This document shows positions 53,801-61,859 of a DNA stretch of 64,000 bases, piece by piece. Where the stretch lies: NCBI GenBank assembly GCA_050258415.1, contig JBLMYS010000147.1, positions 1-64,000 of the forward strand, read 5' to 3'. The first letter of the stretch is position 1. Every line of letters begins with the position of its first letter. Position numbers and translations under genes: made by a program. The stretch comes from JAAXKN01 sp050258415. GTDB taxonomy: Bacteria; Bacteroidota; Ignavibacteria; Ignavibacteriales; SURF-24. A model generated the notes under the pieces. The model saw only the letters and a list, made by a program, of their open reading frames with translations, ran no database searches and was not told the DNA's origin.

Positions 53801-54330
53801 TTGAGATGGTTGATGATGCTTCAGGCGATGTACTTGGAAATTATTTTGATGCGAAGATAATGAAAGATAATTTTTTCAGCATGAAAGAATCCCGGTACAA
53901 TGTAAACACTGATGGAATAGGAAACAAGCTTGTGAGCTTAAGGATAGTTTCAGATAATAATATTGATGCGGAATATTTTATTGCCGACCGGTCAACAGGT
54001 AAAGAGGCAATGTTAACTCAGTCAGTAACATCAATGAATGTAAATTATTCTGGCTCTGTAAAAGTAAATGAATATTCTTTATCGCAAAATTATCCGAATC
54101 CATTTAATCCTTCAACAGTAATAAACTATGAAGTGCCGAAAGCTTCAAATGTAACGATCCGCGTTTACGATATGTTAGGGAAAGAGGTTTCAGTGCTTGT
54201 TGACGGGTATAAAGAAGAAGGACGATACCAGGTCCAGTTCAACGCAAAAGACCTTCCGAGCGGAATGTATATCTACCAGATTAGAGCCGGTGAATACACC
54301 TCAGTGCGTAAGATGATGCTTCTGAAATAA
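50812..54330 (+). CDS. T9SS-exported M43-like protein with disrupted zinc motif (probable pseudoprotease)
   Basis: A 1172-residue secreted protein; ATG 50812 has GGGGAGAG upstream and a signal peptide (MKLKTTILILSLIALQISLK). Residues ~70-280 resemble pappalysin-type M43 metalloproteases: IPVVVHIVYN near the start, the zinc helix and a Met-turn NYM (Met264). The helix reads His239-Gln240-x-x-His243-W-L-G-L-x-Asp249, where active M43 enzymes have HExxHxxGLxH: the catalytic Glu is Gln (CAG at 51529-51531) and the third ligand is Asp. The segment between helix and Met-turn is much shorter than usual and has no cysteines. The central part has sialidase-like stretches (VSKDKGKSWMLM), and the end is a T9SS tail (NYPNPFNP; RKMMLLK). 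Probably a binding protein rather than a protease. Confidence 0.82.
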   Translation: MKLKTTILILSLIALQISLKAQEKCLTALNVQELTTQNPLLASGMNNLDIYIQEKMPEALNQVASGQMNLIRIPVVVHIVYNPAVSEENISDQDIQSQIRILNENFRKSLDGTDAMIEFYLADIDPSGNPTNGVTRTATSHNAFYWQVKDGKDMTAVKYSSLGGIDAWDTGLYLNIWVCDLMYNMGVTYGYAQLPFYSGDTQSELYEKASDGIVIDYKAFGGAGSKKYPGVDRARTATHQTGHWLGLKDAQSKSSDLKPSANYMNSNLDQNTNSFTKEQIALMRAVLAGPRNSLFNRTLSISVNIDQKLTDSSSVGSIGMWDGSSFVMKNNLPAALSFKKGSSVALRSDKEVYNNQKFHHWTGASVDDIQQIINVDNTTGKSLTSQFEPVYDRVTVKNSLEGTDVTGGQIGFKDPWLMDYKDSSFAGELRNQGMNAPLKEKTSPFTPSFTTPNNGDLHKGVFLNLSTSSSSYYSAKAPDIQDILINSDGKLHKFYFQKWNGNDVTFGDQYSAETPVTFTSGTSTANAVLKGTHLSDNPNAFSGNGRRKFIMTPDGYLHLVYSSMGKVWYEVSKDKGKSWMLMNNGKPLDEGSSKLPSIDYYENNVVIAWQSIDNSGKSNIKLQVFSNVSGEYTAQALSIIPIEESYNTDASPLVAWGYAGKSVLLWETKGTYGGLAYKYGQISSSQISWSTGGTIPGTDSTAVSAAVSSAKDIASQNIFNLAWQQGEMPYAMIYYLKMQLNDLGIMDGNALPFFLSIYANFNTNVSPSIISLSGGGARMAWKGYNEIGSDWGEYYVVLANPDNPWYMQYFNKYAGQVYSPQISLGSDTYIVGWSEPMDNRYEAVCTNSSTSIGLKSISGADGRNIQINNGGMSSEMFVTAFRSENASLPYSFMQSAAIGTPTANKSSEALSGRTVGLVKDKAQFYLTLGNIQSDKVNIHFKEVSNKNDKSAFTKYLETEPFLLSDKSGLSFTARCGVKDSLAAVKALKDGKYASFKVEMVDDASGDVLGNYFDAKIMKDNFFSMKESRYNVNTDGIGNKLVSLRIVSDNNIDAEYFIADRSTGKEAMLTQSVTSMNVNYSGSVKVNEYSLSQNYPNPFNPSTVINYEVPKASNVTIRVYDMLGKEVSVLVDGYKEEGRYQVQFNAKDLPSGMYIYQIRAGEYTSVRKMMLLK

Positions 54331-54351
54331 TTACTTGGCTGGAAGGCTCAC

Positions 54352-54388
54352 AAAGGCAGAGGTCCTCCCAAGGGTCTCTGCCTTTTTT
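54352..54388 (+). terminator. Intrinsic terminator after the M43-like gene
   Basis: AAAGGCAGAG (54352-54361) pairs with CTCTGCCTTT (54376-54385), followed by further Ts to 54388. Confidence 0.9.
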
Positions 54389-54574
54389 ATTTAACCCGGC
54401 CGGATTCAAATGCTTCGGTCTGCGGTTCTCCTCAGAATGACTAACAGCCTGAGGGGTATTTTAATGAATTAAGTTCACCCGCCTCGATTTTAATTTAATA
54501 TTTATCTATCTTTTTATTCTGATTTTTCGAGACTCGTTTATCTTTTCCAAAATAAAATACAGGAGTCGTTTATT

Positions 54575-55828
54575 ATGGTTCCACGTCTCTCAGTACTTTT
54601 TTTGTTTCTTTTCACAACAGCCTCTTTTGCCCAGACGGGCACTGAGAATCCCGATTCATTGCTCCTCGAGGGCAATTTCCTCAAGCTTCAGGAAGTTCTC
54701 AGTAATGAAAACGCATCTAAGGCCGCCTCCTACCAGGGGATAATCGCTGCCGTAAAGGAAGTCACTAAACTGGATAATAAAGGCCTTCTGATCCAACAGG
54801 CTAAGAACTATACGAATAATTATAGGGAAGCCTTTGTGGGGATTTGGGCTTCAAAAGCTTTCATGAAATTCAAATCCTCGGCCGATAAAGGGAATGAGGA
54901 TGAGGCAATCAGGTATTTCTACATTGCCCGTTTCTTTAAGAACAATTATATCTCCGGCCTTAAAATCTCCCTGGACAGGGAATTCAAAGAGGCCCGGGAA
55001 TGCTATAACCGCAGGGAATTTAACAGATCGCTTGAACTAAGCCAGTATGTTGAAAGTATAACCAACGGCAATCCATTCTTCGCTCAGTCGTTTAAGGACT
55101 CTGTTAAGTTCTTCAGCCTGAGGGTAAAAGAAAAATTTATGACAGATGAGAAGGAGAAAAAAGACTGGCTCCTGGAGGAGAAAAATGATTATAGATTCAG
55201 TGTCACTTTAGGTGGCGGCCTGCTTTATTATCCCTCACTCACGCAGTACGATTTTATATATTTACTAAAAGACCCTATAAATCTGAAAAAGATACCATTG
55301 CACATACCGGCAAAGATAAAAGGAGAAGTGGGCTTCGGATATTCATTTTCTGCGGGTTATAAAGTGCTGGATTACCTCAGGCTTAACTTTTTATATTCTG
55401 CCGGAAGTGTGAAATATAAAGAACTGGAACTGCCTCAAACCATAGGAAAAACCAGCCTTGAGGTTAAGAATTCAGATTTCCTCCTCTCAGCCAGATATTA
55501 TCCTAAAACCACAGCGGGCATATGCCCCTATATTGGACTTGGTTACGGATACAGCAGTTTTACAAGGAGCAGTTTTTCTTCTATAACCAAATACCGTAAT
55601 TACCTGGCTAATTATGGTCAAATAGATCAGCTCATTGAGCTTTCGATGCCTGAGAACAGTTTCAGTACATCAGTGTTAAATGCAGTTTTCGGCCTGGATT
55701 ATGTTCCCTCTGCTGAGAGCCATTTTATGTACAACCTCGGCTTTTCCTTTGACAAGTCCTCTCAGGCTGATTACTTTCTTAAAGGATATAAATTGGCAGT
55801 TGGATTTTATGCAGGCATATTACTCTAA
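54575..55828 (+). CDS. Outer-membrane beta-barrel protein with helical N-domain
   Basis: A 417-residue exported protein with CAGGAGT before the ATG and a signal peptide ending near ASFAQ. Residues ~25-200 are helical and charged (NYREAFVGIWASKAFMKFK; EARECYNRREFNRSLELSQY), TPR-like in feel. Residues ~210-417 alternate amphipathic strands (FSVTLGGGLLYYPSL; LLSARYYPKTTAGICPYIGLGYGYS) ending in YAGILL, as in eight-strand OmpA/porin-like barrels of Bacteroidota. Not recognised as a named family. Stands alone between two hairpins. Confidence 0.7.
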   Translation: MVPRLSVLFLFLFTTASFAQTGTENPDSLLLEGNFLKLQEVLSNENASKAASYQGIIAAVKEVTKLDNKGLLIQQAKNYTNNYREAFVGIWASKAFMKFKSSADKGNEDEAIRYFYIARFFKNNYISGLKISLDREFKEARECYNRREFNRSLELSQYVESITNGNPFFAQSFKDSVKFFSLRVKEKFMTDEKEKKDWLLEEKNDYRFSVTLGGGLLYYPSLTQYDFIYLLKDPINLKKIPLHIPAKIKGEVGFGYSFSAGYKVLDYLRLNFLYSAGSVKYKELELPQTIGKTSLEVKNSDFLLSARYYPKTTAGICPYIGLGYGYSSFTRSSFSSITKYRNYLANYGQIDQLIELSMPENSFSTSVLNAVFGLDYVPSAESHFMYNLGFSFDKSSQADYFLKGYKLAVGFYAGILL

Positions 55829-55858
55829 AAACGGATAGGATTTATGAGAATATAAGTA

Positions 55859-55901
55859 CCCGGGGTTGGTCATCCTGCGCGGATAGTTCCACACCCCGGG
55901 A
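55859..55901. repeat. CCCGGGGT/ACCCCGGG inverted repeat
   Basis: An 8-bp perfect inverted repeat around a ~27-nt loop in the gap between two convergent genes. It may end transcription from either side or be a REP-like remnant; a short heptamer-like GGACCGGACGTCGG follows at 55929. Confidence 0.45.
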
Positions 55902-55944
55902 GAATAGCCACGCTAAATCCGTTCTAAAGGACCGGACGTCGGGT

Positions 55945-56511
55945 CTATTTCACCACCCTAAGCCTGAAGAATACTTCCTCGGGCGAGAAGATGCCGGCAA
56001 AAAAGCGTTCATACATTACGGGCTCTATGTTTAATATCGGATCCATCCACTTTAAGGGCGCAAAATGGGATGTTATAAACTTCTTTTCTATTATCTCAAA
56101 CTGCGCCTTGCCTTCGTAATTCGTGCGGTGCGTCAGTTTCCACCTTTCGTAAAACTTCAGCTTCCTGTTCCCTATATACTCGTAATTGTCAAAGGTCCTT
56201 ATTGAGAAAGGTATCTTGTGGTCGGGCTCCCCAAAATATTTCGTGTTCAGGAAAAATGGCGCATAAACAATTATAGTTGCATTGGGCTTTGCTATCCTGT
56301 AAAGCTCTGTTATGGTTTTATGAAAACTGTCCAGATGCTCCAGAACATGTGAGGCAAATATCTCATCAAATGTGTTATCCTCAAAAGGATATGGAAACGT
56401 GTTTATATCGTGGATCATATTGCCGCCGTAATCCACAATGTCCAGATTTATATACCCCTCTTTTAAGTCCCTTCCGCAGCCGAGATTCAGTTTCATATTA
56501 AATGCTTCCAT
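55945..56511 (-). CDS. Class I SAM-dependent methyltransferase
   Basis: A 188-residue protein with the Rossmann-type SAM site: motif I LNLGCGRDLKEGYINLDI, then FPYPFEDNTFDEIFASHVLEHL (quoted in parts: post-II DEIFASHVLEHL), and IIVYAPFF. A start five codons downstream (56496) is equally possible. Such small methyltransferases of the UbiE/COQ5-like fold are often found in glycan or lipid pathways; nearby genes give no clear link. Substrate unknown. Confidence 0.82.
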   Translation of the reverse strand: MEAFNMKLNLGCGRDLKEGYINLDIVDYGGNMIHDINTFPYPFEDNTFDEIFASHVLEHLDSFHKTITELYRIAKPNATIIVYAPFFLNTKYFGEPDHKIPFSIRTFDNYEYIGNRKLKFYERWKLTHRTNYEGKAQFEIIEKKFITSHFAPLKWMDPILNIEPVMYERFFAGIFSPEEVFFRLRVVK

Positions 56512-56697
56512 TATTGAAAATTTGCACGATTTTTTCTGTAAAACATAAGGCTTAACTTCCGAAAAGTCAAAGGTTAATGTTGCCTTAAATGCCTGAGGGC
56601 CTAATCGGCTTTAATTAAACTCTTTCCATCTGTACATTGTCTAACATATAGATTTAGATGAATAATGAAGTAAGTTTTAGATGAGAGAGATTTGAGT
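56512..56697. other. Divergent intergenic region
   Basis: No gene or strong hairpin seen. AGAGAGA (56684-56690) serves as ribosome site for the adaptor gene. Promoters for both directions must lie here, but no confident box was found. Confidence 0.4.
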
Positions 56698-58032
56698 ATG
56701 GCAAACAATAATAAACTATCACGAAAAATAATTGTAATTTCAGCGGTTTCGCTGCTCATAATTGCTGCGGTTTCCTACTACATTTTTGCTTCCGGAAAAA
56801 ACGATAAGGACACATACAGGTTCGTAAAAGTACAAAAAGGAAGCATCGAAGAACTGGTCTCCAGCACCGGCGTACTTAACCCCGTGGTGACAGTCCAGGT
56901 TGGCAGCCAGGTTTCAGGCACAATTTCAAAGATTTTTACCGACTTTAACCATAAGGTAAAAAAAGGCGACCTTATAGCACTGATAGATACCACCTTCCTT
57001 TCGGCTTCTGTGCGCGACGCACAGAGCAGCCTCGATAAGTCGCAGGCTCAGTTCACACAGGCGCAAAAGGACCTGGACCGCGTTAAAATTATGGTACAGA
57101 AAAATCTGGCGGCACAGACGGACCTTGAAACCGCACAGTATAACTACGCCGTTGCACGGGCCGCGGTTAAATCCGCTCAGGCAAGCCTCGACAGGGCTAA
57201 AATCAACCTGAGATATGCTAAAATTACCGCTCCAATTAACGGGACTGTTATAGCAAGAAACGTGGACGTTGGACAAACTGTGGCGGCTAGCCTCCAGGCT
57301 CCGACTCTCTTCCTTATTGCTAACGACCTCTCCCGTATGCAGATCATCGCTAACGTGGATGAAAGCGATATAGGTCAGATCAAAGATGGACAGAATGTTA
57401 CATTTACCGTCCAGGCATACCCCGATAAAACTTTTGATGGCCTGGTTCAGCAGATCAGGCTGCAGCCTACAACTATACAAAACGTTGTTAACTATTCGGT
57501 TGTCATTAACGTAAATAACGACGAGGGCTACTTAATGCCCGGCATGACCGCAACAATCAACTTCCAGATCGCTAATGCCGACGATGTCCTTAAAGTACCT
57601 AACGCCGCTCTCCGCCTCAGGCCTACTCCTGAAATGATTGCACAGGTTAAGTCCTCCTTCAATCAGAACGGAAGGAAAGACTCTTCAGCCCTCAGGAACT
57701 CTAATGGCGGAAACTATACGGGGCAAAACCGTTTGGCACAAAATGGCGCCCAGCCCGGCAACGGACAGCTCTCCCAGGGGCAGAACGGGCAAAGACGCAA
57801 TGGGGCACTCCTCTGGTACATTAACAGCCAGGGTAAACTCTCTGCCGTAAGAGTCCGCACGGGTCTTACAGACGGGCAGTTTACTGAGGTTAAATCGGAT
57901 AAAATCTACGACGGGATGGATGTAATTTCCGGCATTGAAACTTCAGCTACCGCAAGTAACCAGACGCCACAGGGCAGCCCGTTCCAGCAGAACAGATCCA
58001 TGGGCGGCGGCAGAAGAGGAGGAGGATTCTAA
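56698..58032 (+). CDS. MacA-like periplasmic adaptor protein
   Basis: A 444-residue adaptor (ATG 56698 preferred to TTG 56692). N-terminal membrane anchor (IIVISAVSLLIIAAVSYYIF), lipoyl-like halves (VKKGDLIALIDTTFL; ITAPINGTVIARNVDVGQTV) around a long alpha-hairpin (~95-165), beta-barrel (VDESDIGQIKDGQNVTF) and C-terminal domain. The stretch ~320-375 is rich in Asn, Gln and Gly and the tail ends GGGRRGGGF, both unusual extensions. The next gene, starting 1 bp after the stop, is an FtsX/MacB-type permease, so this is a tripartite ABC export system. Confidence 0.88.
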   Translation: MANNNKLSRKIIVISAVSLLIIAAVSYYIFASGKNDKDTYRFVKVQKGSIEELVSSTGVLNPVVTVQVGSQVSGTISKIFTDFNHKVKKGDLIALIDTTFLSASVRDAQSSLDKSQAQFTQAQKDLDRVKIMVQKNLAAQTDLETAQYNYAVARAAVKSAQASLDRAKINLRYAKITAPINGTVIARNVDVGQTVAASLQAPTLFLIANDLSRMQIIANVDESDIGQIKDGQNVTFTVQAYPDKTFDGLVQQIRLQPTTIQNVVNYSVVINVNNDEGYLMPGMTATINFQIANADDVLKVPNAALRLRPTPEMIAQVKSSFNQNGRKDSSALRNSNGGNYTGQNRLAQNGAQPGNGQLSQGQNGQRRNGALLWYINSQGKLSAVRVRTGLTDGQFTEVKSDKIYDGMDVISGIETSATASNQTPQGSPFQQNRSMGGGRRGGGF

Positions 58033-58033
58033 A

Positions 58034-59251
58034 ATGAAATGGAGTGATTTTATTCAGGTCGCTATAAGCTCAATATTAAAGAATAAGATGCGCAGCCTTC
58101 TTACAATTCTGGGTATCATCATAGGCGTCGCGGCCGTTATTGTAATGGTTGCAATCGGCCAGGGAGCTCAGCAAAGAGTCGAAAGCCAGATCGCGGGCCT
58201 CGGCACTAACCTTATAATCGTCTTCCCCGGCTCGGTGCGCACTGGAGGCGTCAGCATGGGAGGCGGCTCAAATACCCGCCTTACTCTGGATGACGTAGAT
58301 AAGCTTAAGGCTAACACTACCCTTCTTGCAGGCATATCCCCCATCATCAGAGCCCCAGGACAGGTAATAGGCGGCATAGGTAACTGGAATACCTCTACAA
58401 TGGGCGTCTCTGCCGATTACCCCGAGATCAGACAGTGGACACTCTCCTCGGGCGACTTCTTTACTGTTAATGACGTCAGGACAAACGCCAAAGTCGCCGT
58501 CATCGGCCAGACAGTCGCACAAAACCTCTTCCCCGACCAGGACCCCGTTGGCCAGGAAATCCGGGTGCGCGAGGTCCCTTTTAAGATCATTGGTGTTATG
58601 GCAGCCAAGGGGCAGAATGCCATGGGGCAGGACCAGGATGACATCATTCTTGCCCCGTATACAACAGTCCAGAACCGCCTGAGCGGATTTAAGAATATTC
58701 AGCAGATCCTCTGCAGCGCTGTCTCCCCTGATGCTATGGCGCAAGCACAGCAGGAAATTACTACCGTCCTGAGAGAGGCGCACAGGATTCAGCCGGGCGA
58801 GGATGATGATTTTACTGTCCGCAACCAGACAGATATCGCCAGTACGGCACAGGAGACAACACGGGTCCTTACAATCCTCCTTGCCTCCATTGCAAGCGTT
58901 TCTATGGTCGTGGGTGGCATAGGCATTATGAATATTATGCTCGTCTCAGTTACAGAAAGAACACGCGAGATCGGTATAAGACGCGCCATCGGAGCAAAAG
59001 GAAGCGATATCTTAACCCAGTTCCTTTTCGAAGCCGTGGTCCTCAGCCTTGCTGGCGGCATACTAGGAGTCCTCTTCGGCTTTATTGCCACTCAGATCGT
59101 CAGTTTCTTCAGCGGATGGACAACAGTAATTTCACCTTTTACCGTATTTATGTCATTCAGCTTTGCGGGCTTCGTCGGGATCTTCTTCGGATTCTACCCG
59201 GCGCGCAAGGCATCGGGACTTGTTATTATTGATGCCCTGCGTTACGACTGA
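58034..59251 (+). CDS. MacB-type (FtsX-like) ABC transporter permease without its ATPase domain
   Basis: A 405-residue permease. The start at 58034 is chosen for GGAGGAGG (58018-58025) at the end of the adaptor gene; the longer frame lies inside that gene. It has one N-terminal transmembrane helix (LLTILGIIIGVAAVIVMVAI), a MacB_PCD periplasmic domain (~45-245) and three C-terminal helices of the FtsX fold (GGIGIMNIMLVSVTERTREIG; RKASGLVIIDALRYD, quoted in parts). Classic MacB carries an N-terminal ATPase; here neither a fused nor an adjacent ATPase gene exists, so it must be supplied from elsewhere. Probable substrates of the family are peptides, lipoproteins or lipids. Confidence 0.88.
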   Translation: MKWSDFIQVAISSILKNKMRSLLTILGIIIGVAAVIVMVAIGQGAQQRVESQIAGLGTNLIIVFPGSVRTGGVSMGGGSNTRLTLDDVDKLKANTTLLAGISPIIRAPGQVIGGIGNWNTSTMGVSADYPEIRQWTLSSGDFFTVNDVRTNAKVAVIGQTVAQNLFPDQDPVGQEIRVREVPFKIIGVMAAKGQNAMGQDQDDIILAPYTTVQNRLSGFKNIQQILCSAVSPDAMAQAQQEITTVLREAHRIQPGEDDDFTVRNQTDIASTAQETTRVLTILLASIASVSMVVGGIGIMNIMLVSVTERTREIGIRRAIGAKGSDILTQFLFEAVVLSLAGGILGVLFGFIATQIVSFFSGWTTVISPFTVFMSFSFAGFVGIFFGFYPARKASGLVIIDALRYD

Positions 59252-59272
59252 TTTGCCGCTCATGTAATTTTT

Positions 59273-59351
59273 ATCTGCCCCGTGTGGCTTTTATAGTAAA
59301 TTCTGGCTATGTTTTAGTTCAAAATTTACTATAAGAATCACCGGGGCAGAT
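59273..59351. repeat. 79-bp near-perfect inverted repeat ending at a start codon
   Basis: Outer arms ATCTGCCCCG (59273-59282) and CGGGGCAGAT (59342-59351) and inner arms TTATAGTAAATT (59291-59302) and AATTTACTATAA (59323-59334) pair perfectly, with a partly matching 7-8 nt bridge and a 20-nt loop. The right arm includes GGGGCAG, the only ribosome-site candidate of the M28 gene, and runs into its ATG (59350). Either a regulatory hairpin or a MITE-like insertion. Confidence 0.75.
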
Positions 59352-60924
59352 GATGAAGAAACTTTCCTTTTTGCTTTTCCTTCCGCTGCTATTTTCCGGA
59401 TGCAGCTCATCCGGCACTTCAGCCAGCGACACTATTGACCTGATTACTCCTGATTTGATGAATAAACATATTTCTTTCCTTGCTTCAGACGAGCTGAAAG
59501 GACGGAAAACCCCAAGCGAGGATCTCGATAAGGCCGCCCACTATATTGCTGATGAATTTAAGAACCTGGGACTTAAACCCGTAAACGGAAGCTATTTCCA
59601 GAGGGTGCACCTGGGGAGAGTAGACCTTGGCAAGAATAACAGCCTCGTCATTAAAAAAGACGGGAAAGAACGTTCCTTCAGCATTAAAACAGAATTCACT
59701 CCCTTTGAGATGACAGGCAATAAGGAAGTTTCCTCCTCGATAGTTTTTGCCGGATACGGCATTACCTCACCCGAACTGAAGTACGACGACTATAAGGATA
59801 TTGACGTAAATGGTAAAATTGTTCTTCTGCTTCGCCATGCACCTGGTGAAAACGATACGGCTTCAGTCTTTTCTACCAAGACTGCCGAAGCCTACTCCCA
59901 GGGAAGTACAAAGGTTAAAAATGCCATTGAACACGGTGCTAAAGGGGTAATTCTCGTAACGGATCCCTTGAACCACTCGCTCCTTTCACCAAGAGGATTC
60001 CCCTGGCCCGCCCTCTCGGCCCTTATTCCCAAAGACGCTCTCCCCATAGCACTTTTAAGTGAGGAAAAGGATAAAGTCCCTGTTGTCCAGGCGGGGAAGG
60101 AAGTAATTGACCTACTCTTCGGATCCCTAGACAGGCTTAAGGAACTGCAGAAGGAAATTGACGCAAAGCTTACACCTAAATCCTTTGAAATTCCGGGTAC
60201 TTCAGTATTCTTAAAAACAACGACAGATGTTATGGAAACCCCGGCAAGTAACGTCGTTGGACTCCTCGAAGGATCCGACCCTGCATTAAAGGATGAACTG
60301 GTAATTGCAGGAGCTCATTACGACCACGTCGGATACCGCAAAGAGCATAAAGAGGGTGAAGATTATATCTATAATGGCGCCGATGACAACGCCTCCGGCA
60401 CAAGCGGCGTTATGGCCCTGGCCCGGGCTTTTTCTGCAATGAACCCTAAGCCTAAAAGAAGCATCCTTTTTATTGCTTTTGCCGGCGAGGAACTGGGACT
60501 TTTGGGCTCAAAGGCCTATACAGAAAACCCCCTCTTCCCCCTTGAGAAGACGGTTGCTATGCTGAACATGGATATGATCGGCCGTAACGACCCCGATTCC
60601 CTCTTTATTATAGGCTCTTCGGTCTGCCCGGAATTAAGCCGGATAAATAAAGAAGAAAATATTAAGATTGGCTTTAAGCTCGGCTACACTTTGGAGAAGT
60701 TCCTCGGCGCCAGCGATCAGGAATCCTTTATCGAAAAGGGCGTTCCTTCCATATTCTATAATACAGGAGAAACCAAAGACTATCATACTGTCCGCGATGA
60801 AGTAAGCACCATAAATATGATTAAAGCCGCACGGGTTGTAAGACTTGTATTCCTTACCGCTCTCAGAATTTCCGAAGACGGTCAGTACAACAGAACTTTT
60901 TATCAACCAATTTCACACAAATAA
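59350..60924 (+). CDS. M28-family metallopeptidase lipoprotein with PA domain
   Basis: A 524-residue predicted lipoprotein (lipobox LFSGC, Cys18); ATG 59350 or 59353. Residues ~125-250 hold a protease-associated domain (GKIVLLLRHAPGEND; EHGAKGVILVTDP). The M28 di-zinc site is complete: His323 and Asp325 (GAHYDHVG), Asp345 (NGADDNASG), Glu380-Glu381 (AGEELGLLGS), Asp408 (NMDMIGR) and His479 (DYHTVRDE). It is therefore probably an active aminopeptidase facing the periplasm or cell surface. The translation start sits in a large inverted repeat. It is followed after 10 bp by a DUF6263-like gene, likely one transcript. Confidence 0.9.
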   Translation: MMKKLSFLLFLPLLFSGCSSSGTSASDTIDLITPDLMNKHISFLASDELKGRKTPSEDLDKAAHYIADEFKNLGLKPVNGSYFQRVHLGRVDLGKNNSLVIKKDGKERSFSIKTEFTPFEMTGNKEVSSSIVFAGYGITSPELKYDDYKDIDVNGKIVLLLRHAPGENDTASVFSTKTAEAYSQGSTKVKNAIEHGAKGVILVTDPLNHSLLSPRGFPWPALSALIPKDALPIALLSEEKDKVPVVQAGKEVIDLLFGSLDRLKELQKEIDAKLTPKSFEIPGTSVFLKTTTDVMETPASNVVGLLEGSDPALKDELVIAGAHYDHVGYRKEHKEGEDYIYNGADDNASGTSGVMALARAFSAMNPKPKRSILFIAFAGEELGLLGSKAYTENPLFPLEKTVAMLNMDMIGRNDPDSLFIIGSSVCPELSRINKEENIKIGFKLGYTLEKFLGASDQESFIEKGVPSIFYNTGETKDYHTVRDEVSTINMIKAARVVRLVFLTALRISEDGQYNRTFYQPISHK

Positions 60925-60934
60925 AGGAGTCAGT

Positions 60935-61774
60935 ATGAAAAGGGCCTTGCCTTTTATTCTTTTCACGTTTTTTGCTTTAAACCTTCTTACGGGCAGCCTC
61001 GGCGCCCAGGAAAGCTATAAACTGAAGTACAACTTCCAGAAGGGGAAAACTTATCTTTTCATGAATACCATGGGAGGAAACGTTACCCAGGAAGCGATGG
61101 GCCGCGAAATAAAAATCACACTCGACGGCGATTACAGAGTAAGAGTGGTTGTAGATGATGTTAAAGGCAGTAAAGCCGAACTCATCGCTTCGCTCGACTC
61201 AGGGAAAATTTCCACGAAAAACCCCATGAGAGATACTACCATCTCCCTGGCTCCCTTTGCCGGAAAAAAAACCCGCCTTACACTGCTTCAGAACGGGACG
61301 GTTGAGAAGACAAACGTTATTGATTCCGTGAAAATGTTCAATGTTCAGTGGATTACACAGAACAACCTCATCCGTTTTGTTAAGCTTCCGGATGAGGAAA
61401 TTAAGGCAGGTGCCCCATGGTCAGTTACAACCACCGATACCATGGATATGATGGGCGCCGGGAAAGTACTCAATACAATAAACTCAACTTATACTATAGT
61501 TGGGAAGGAAAAAGTTCAGGGACACGACTGCCTGAAGATCACCTATACGGGTGACGTAAAAAACAGCGGTCAGGCTCAGATACAGGGAATGAATCTGGTA
61601 ATTGAAGGTACCGGGAAGATCTCCGGCAACCTCTACTTCGATCCCAAAATGGGAATGGCAATTAAGAACGAAGGGGACATGGATAACGATATGACCATGG
61701 CAGTCACAGGCCAGCAGAATATGATAATTCCGGTTTCACAGTCGATGAAAACTTCCACGTCATTGGTTGAATAG
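60935..61774 (+). CDS. Exported DUF6263-like protein
   Basis: A 279-residue protein starting at 60935, with AAAGGAGT (60922-60929) placed just upstream; the longer frame lies in the previous gene. Signal peptide ends near SLGAQ. The mature part is beta-rich with YKLKYNFQKGKTYLF at the start, a repeated Gly/Met-rich strand pattern and GNLYFDPKMGMAIKNEG near the end, as in DUF6263. Function unknown. It is coupled to the M28 peptidase gene and ends at a strong terminator. Confidence 0.75.
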   Translation: MKRALPFILFTFFALNLLTGSLGAQESYKLKYNFQKGKTYLFMNTMGGNVTQEAMGREIKITLDGDYRVRVVVDDVKGSKAELIASLDSGKISTKNPMRDTTISLAPFAGKKTRLTLLQNGTVEKTNVIDSVKMFNVQWITQNNLIRFVKLPDEEIKAGAPWSVTTTDTMDMMGAGKVLNTINSTYTIVGKEKVQGHDCLKITYTGDVKNSGQAQIQGMNLVIEGTGKISGNLYFDPKMGMAIKNEGDMDNDMTMAVTGQQNMIIPVSQSMKTSTSLVE

Positions 61775-61803
61775 TCTTAAGCTCAGCTTCCTTTAAAAAG
61801 AGA

Positions 61804-61834
61804 AAAACCTGCCGCAAGGCAGGTTTTCTTTTTT
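61804..61834 (+). terminator. Intrinsic terminator after the DUF6263-like gene
   Basis: AAAACCTGCC (61804-61813) pairs with GGCAGGTTTT (61818-61827) around GCAA, then CTTTTTT. The A run on the left also makes it usable in reverse for the convergent gene ending at 61860. Confidence 0.92.
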
Positions 61835-61859
61835 ATATTCTTTTATTATATTCAGGTTT

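Noticed and set aside
57935..58033. Longer MacB-type permease starting inside the adaptor gene.
   Set aside because: The ATG at 58034 has a strong GGAGGAGG site and the permease fold starts immediately after it.
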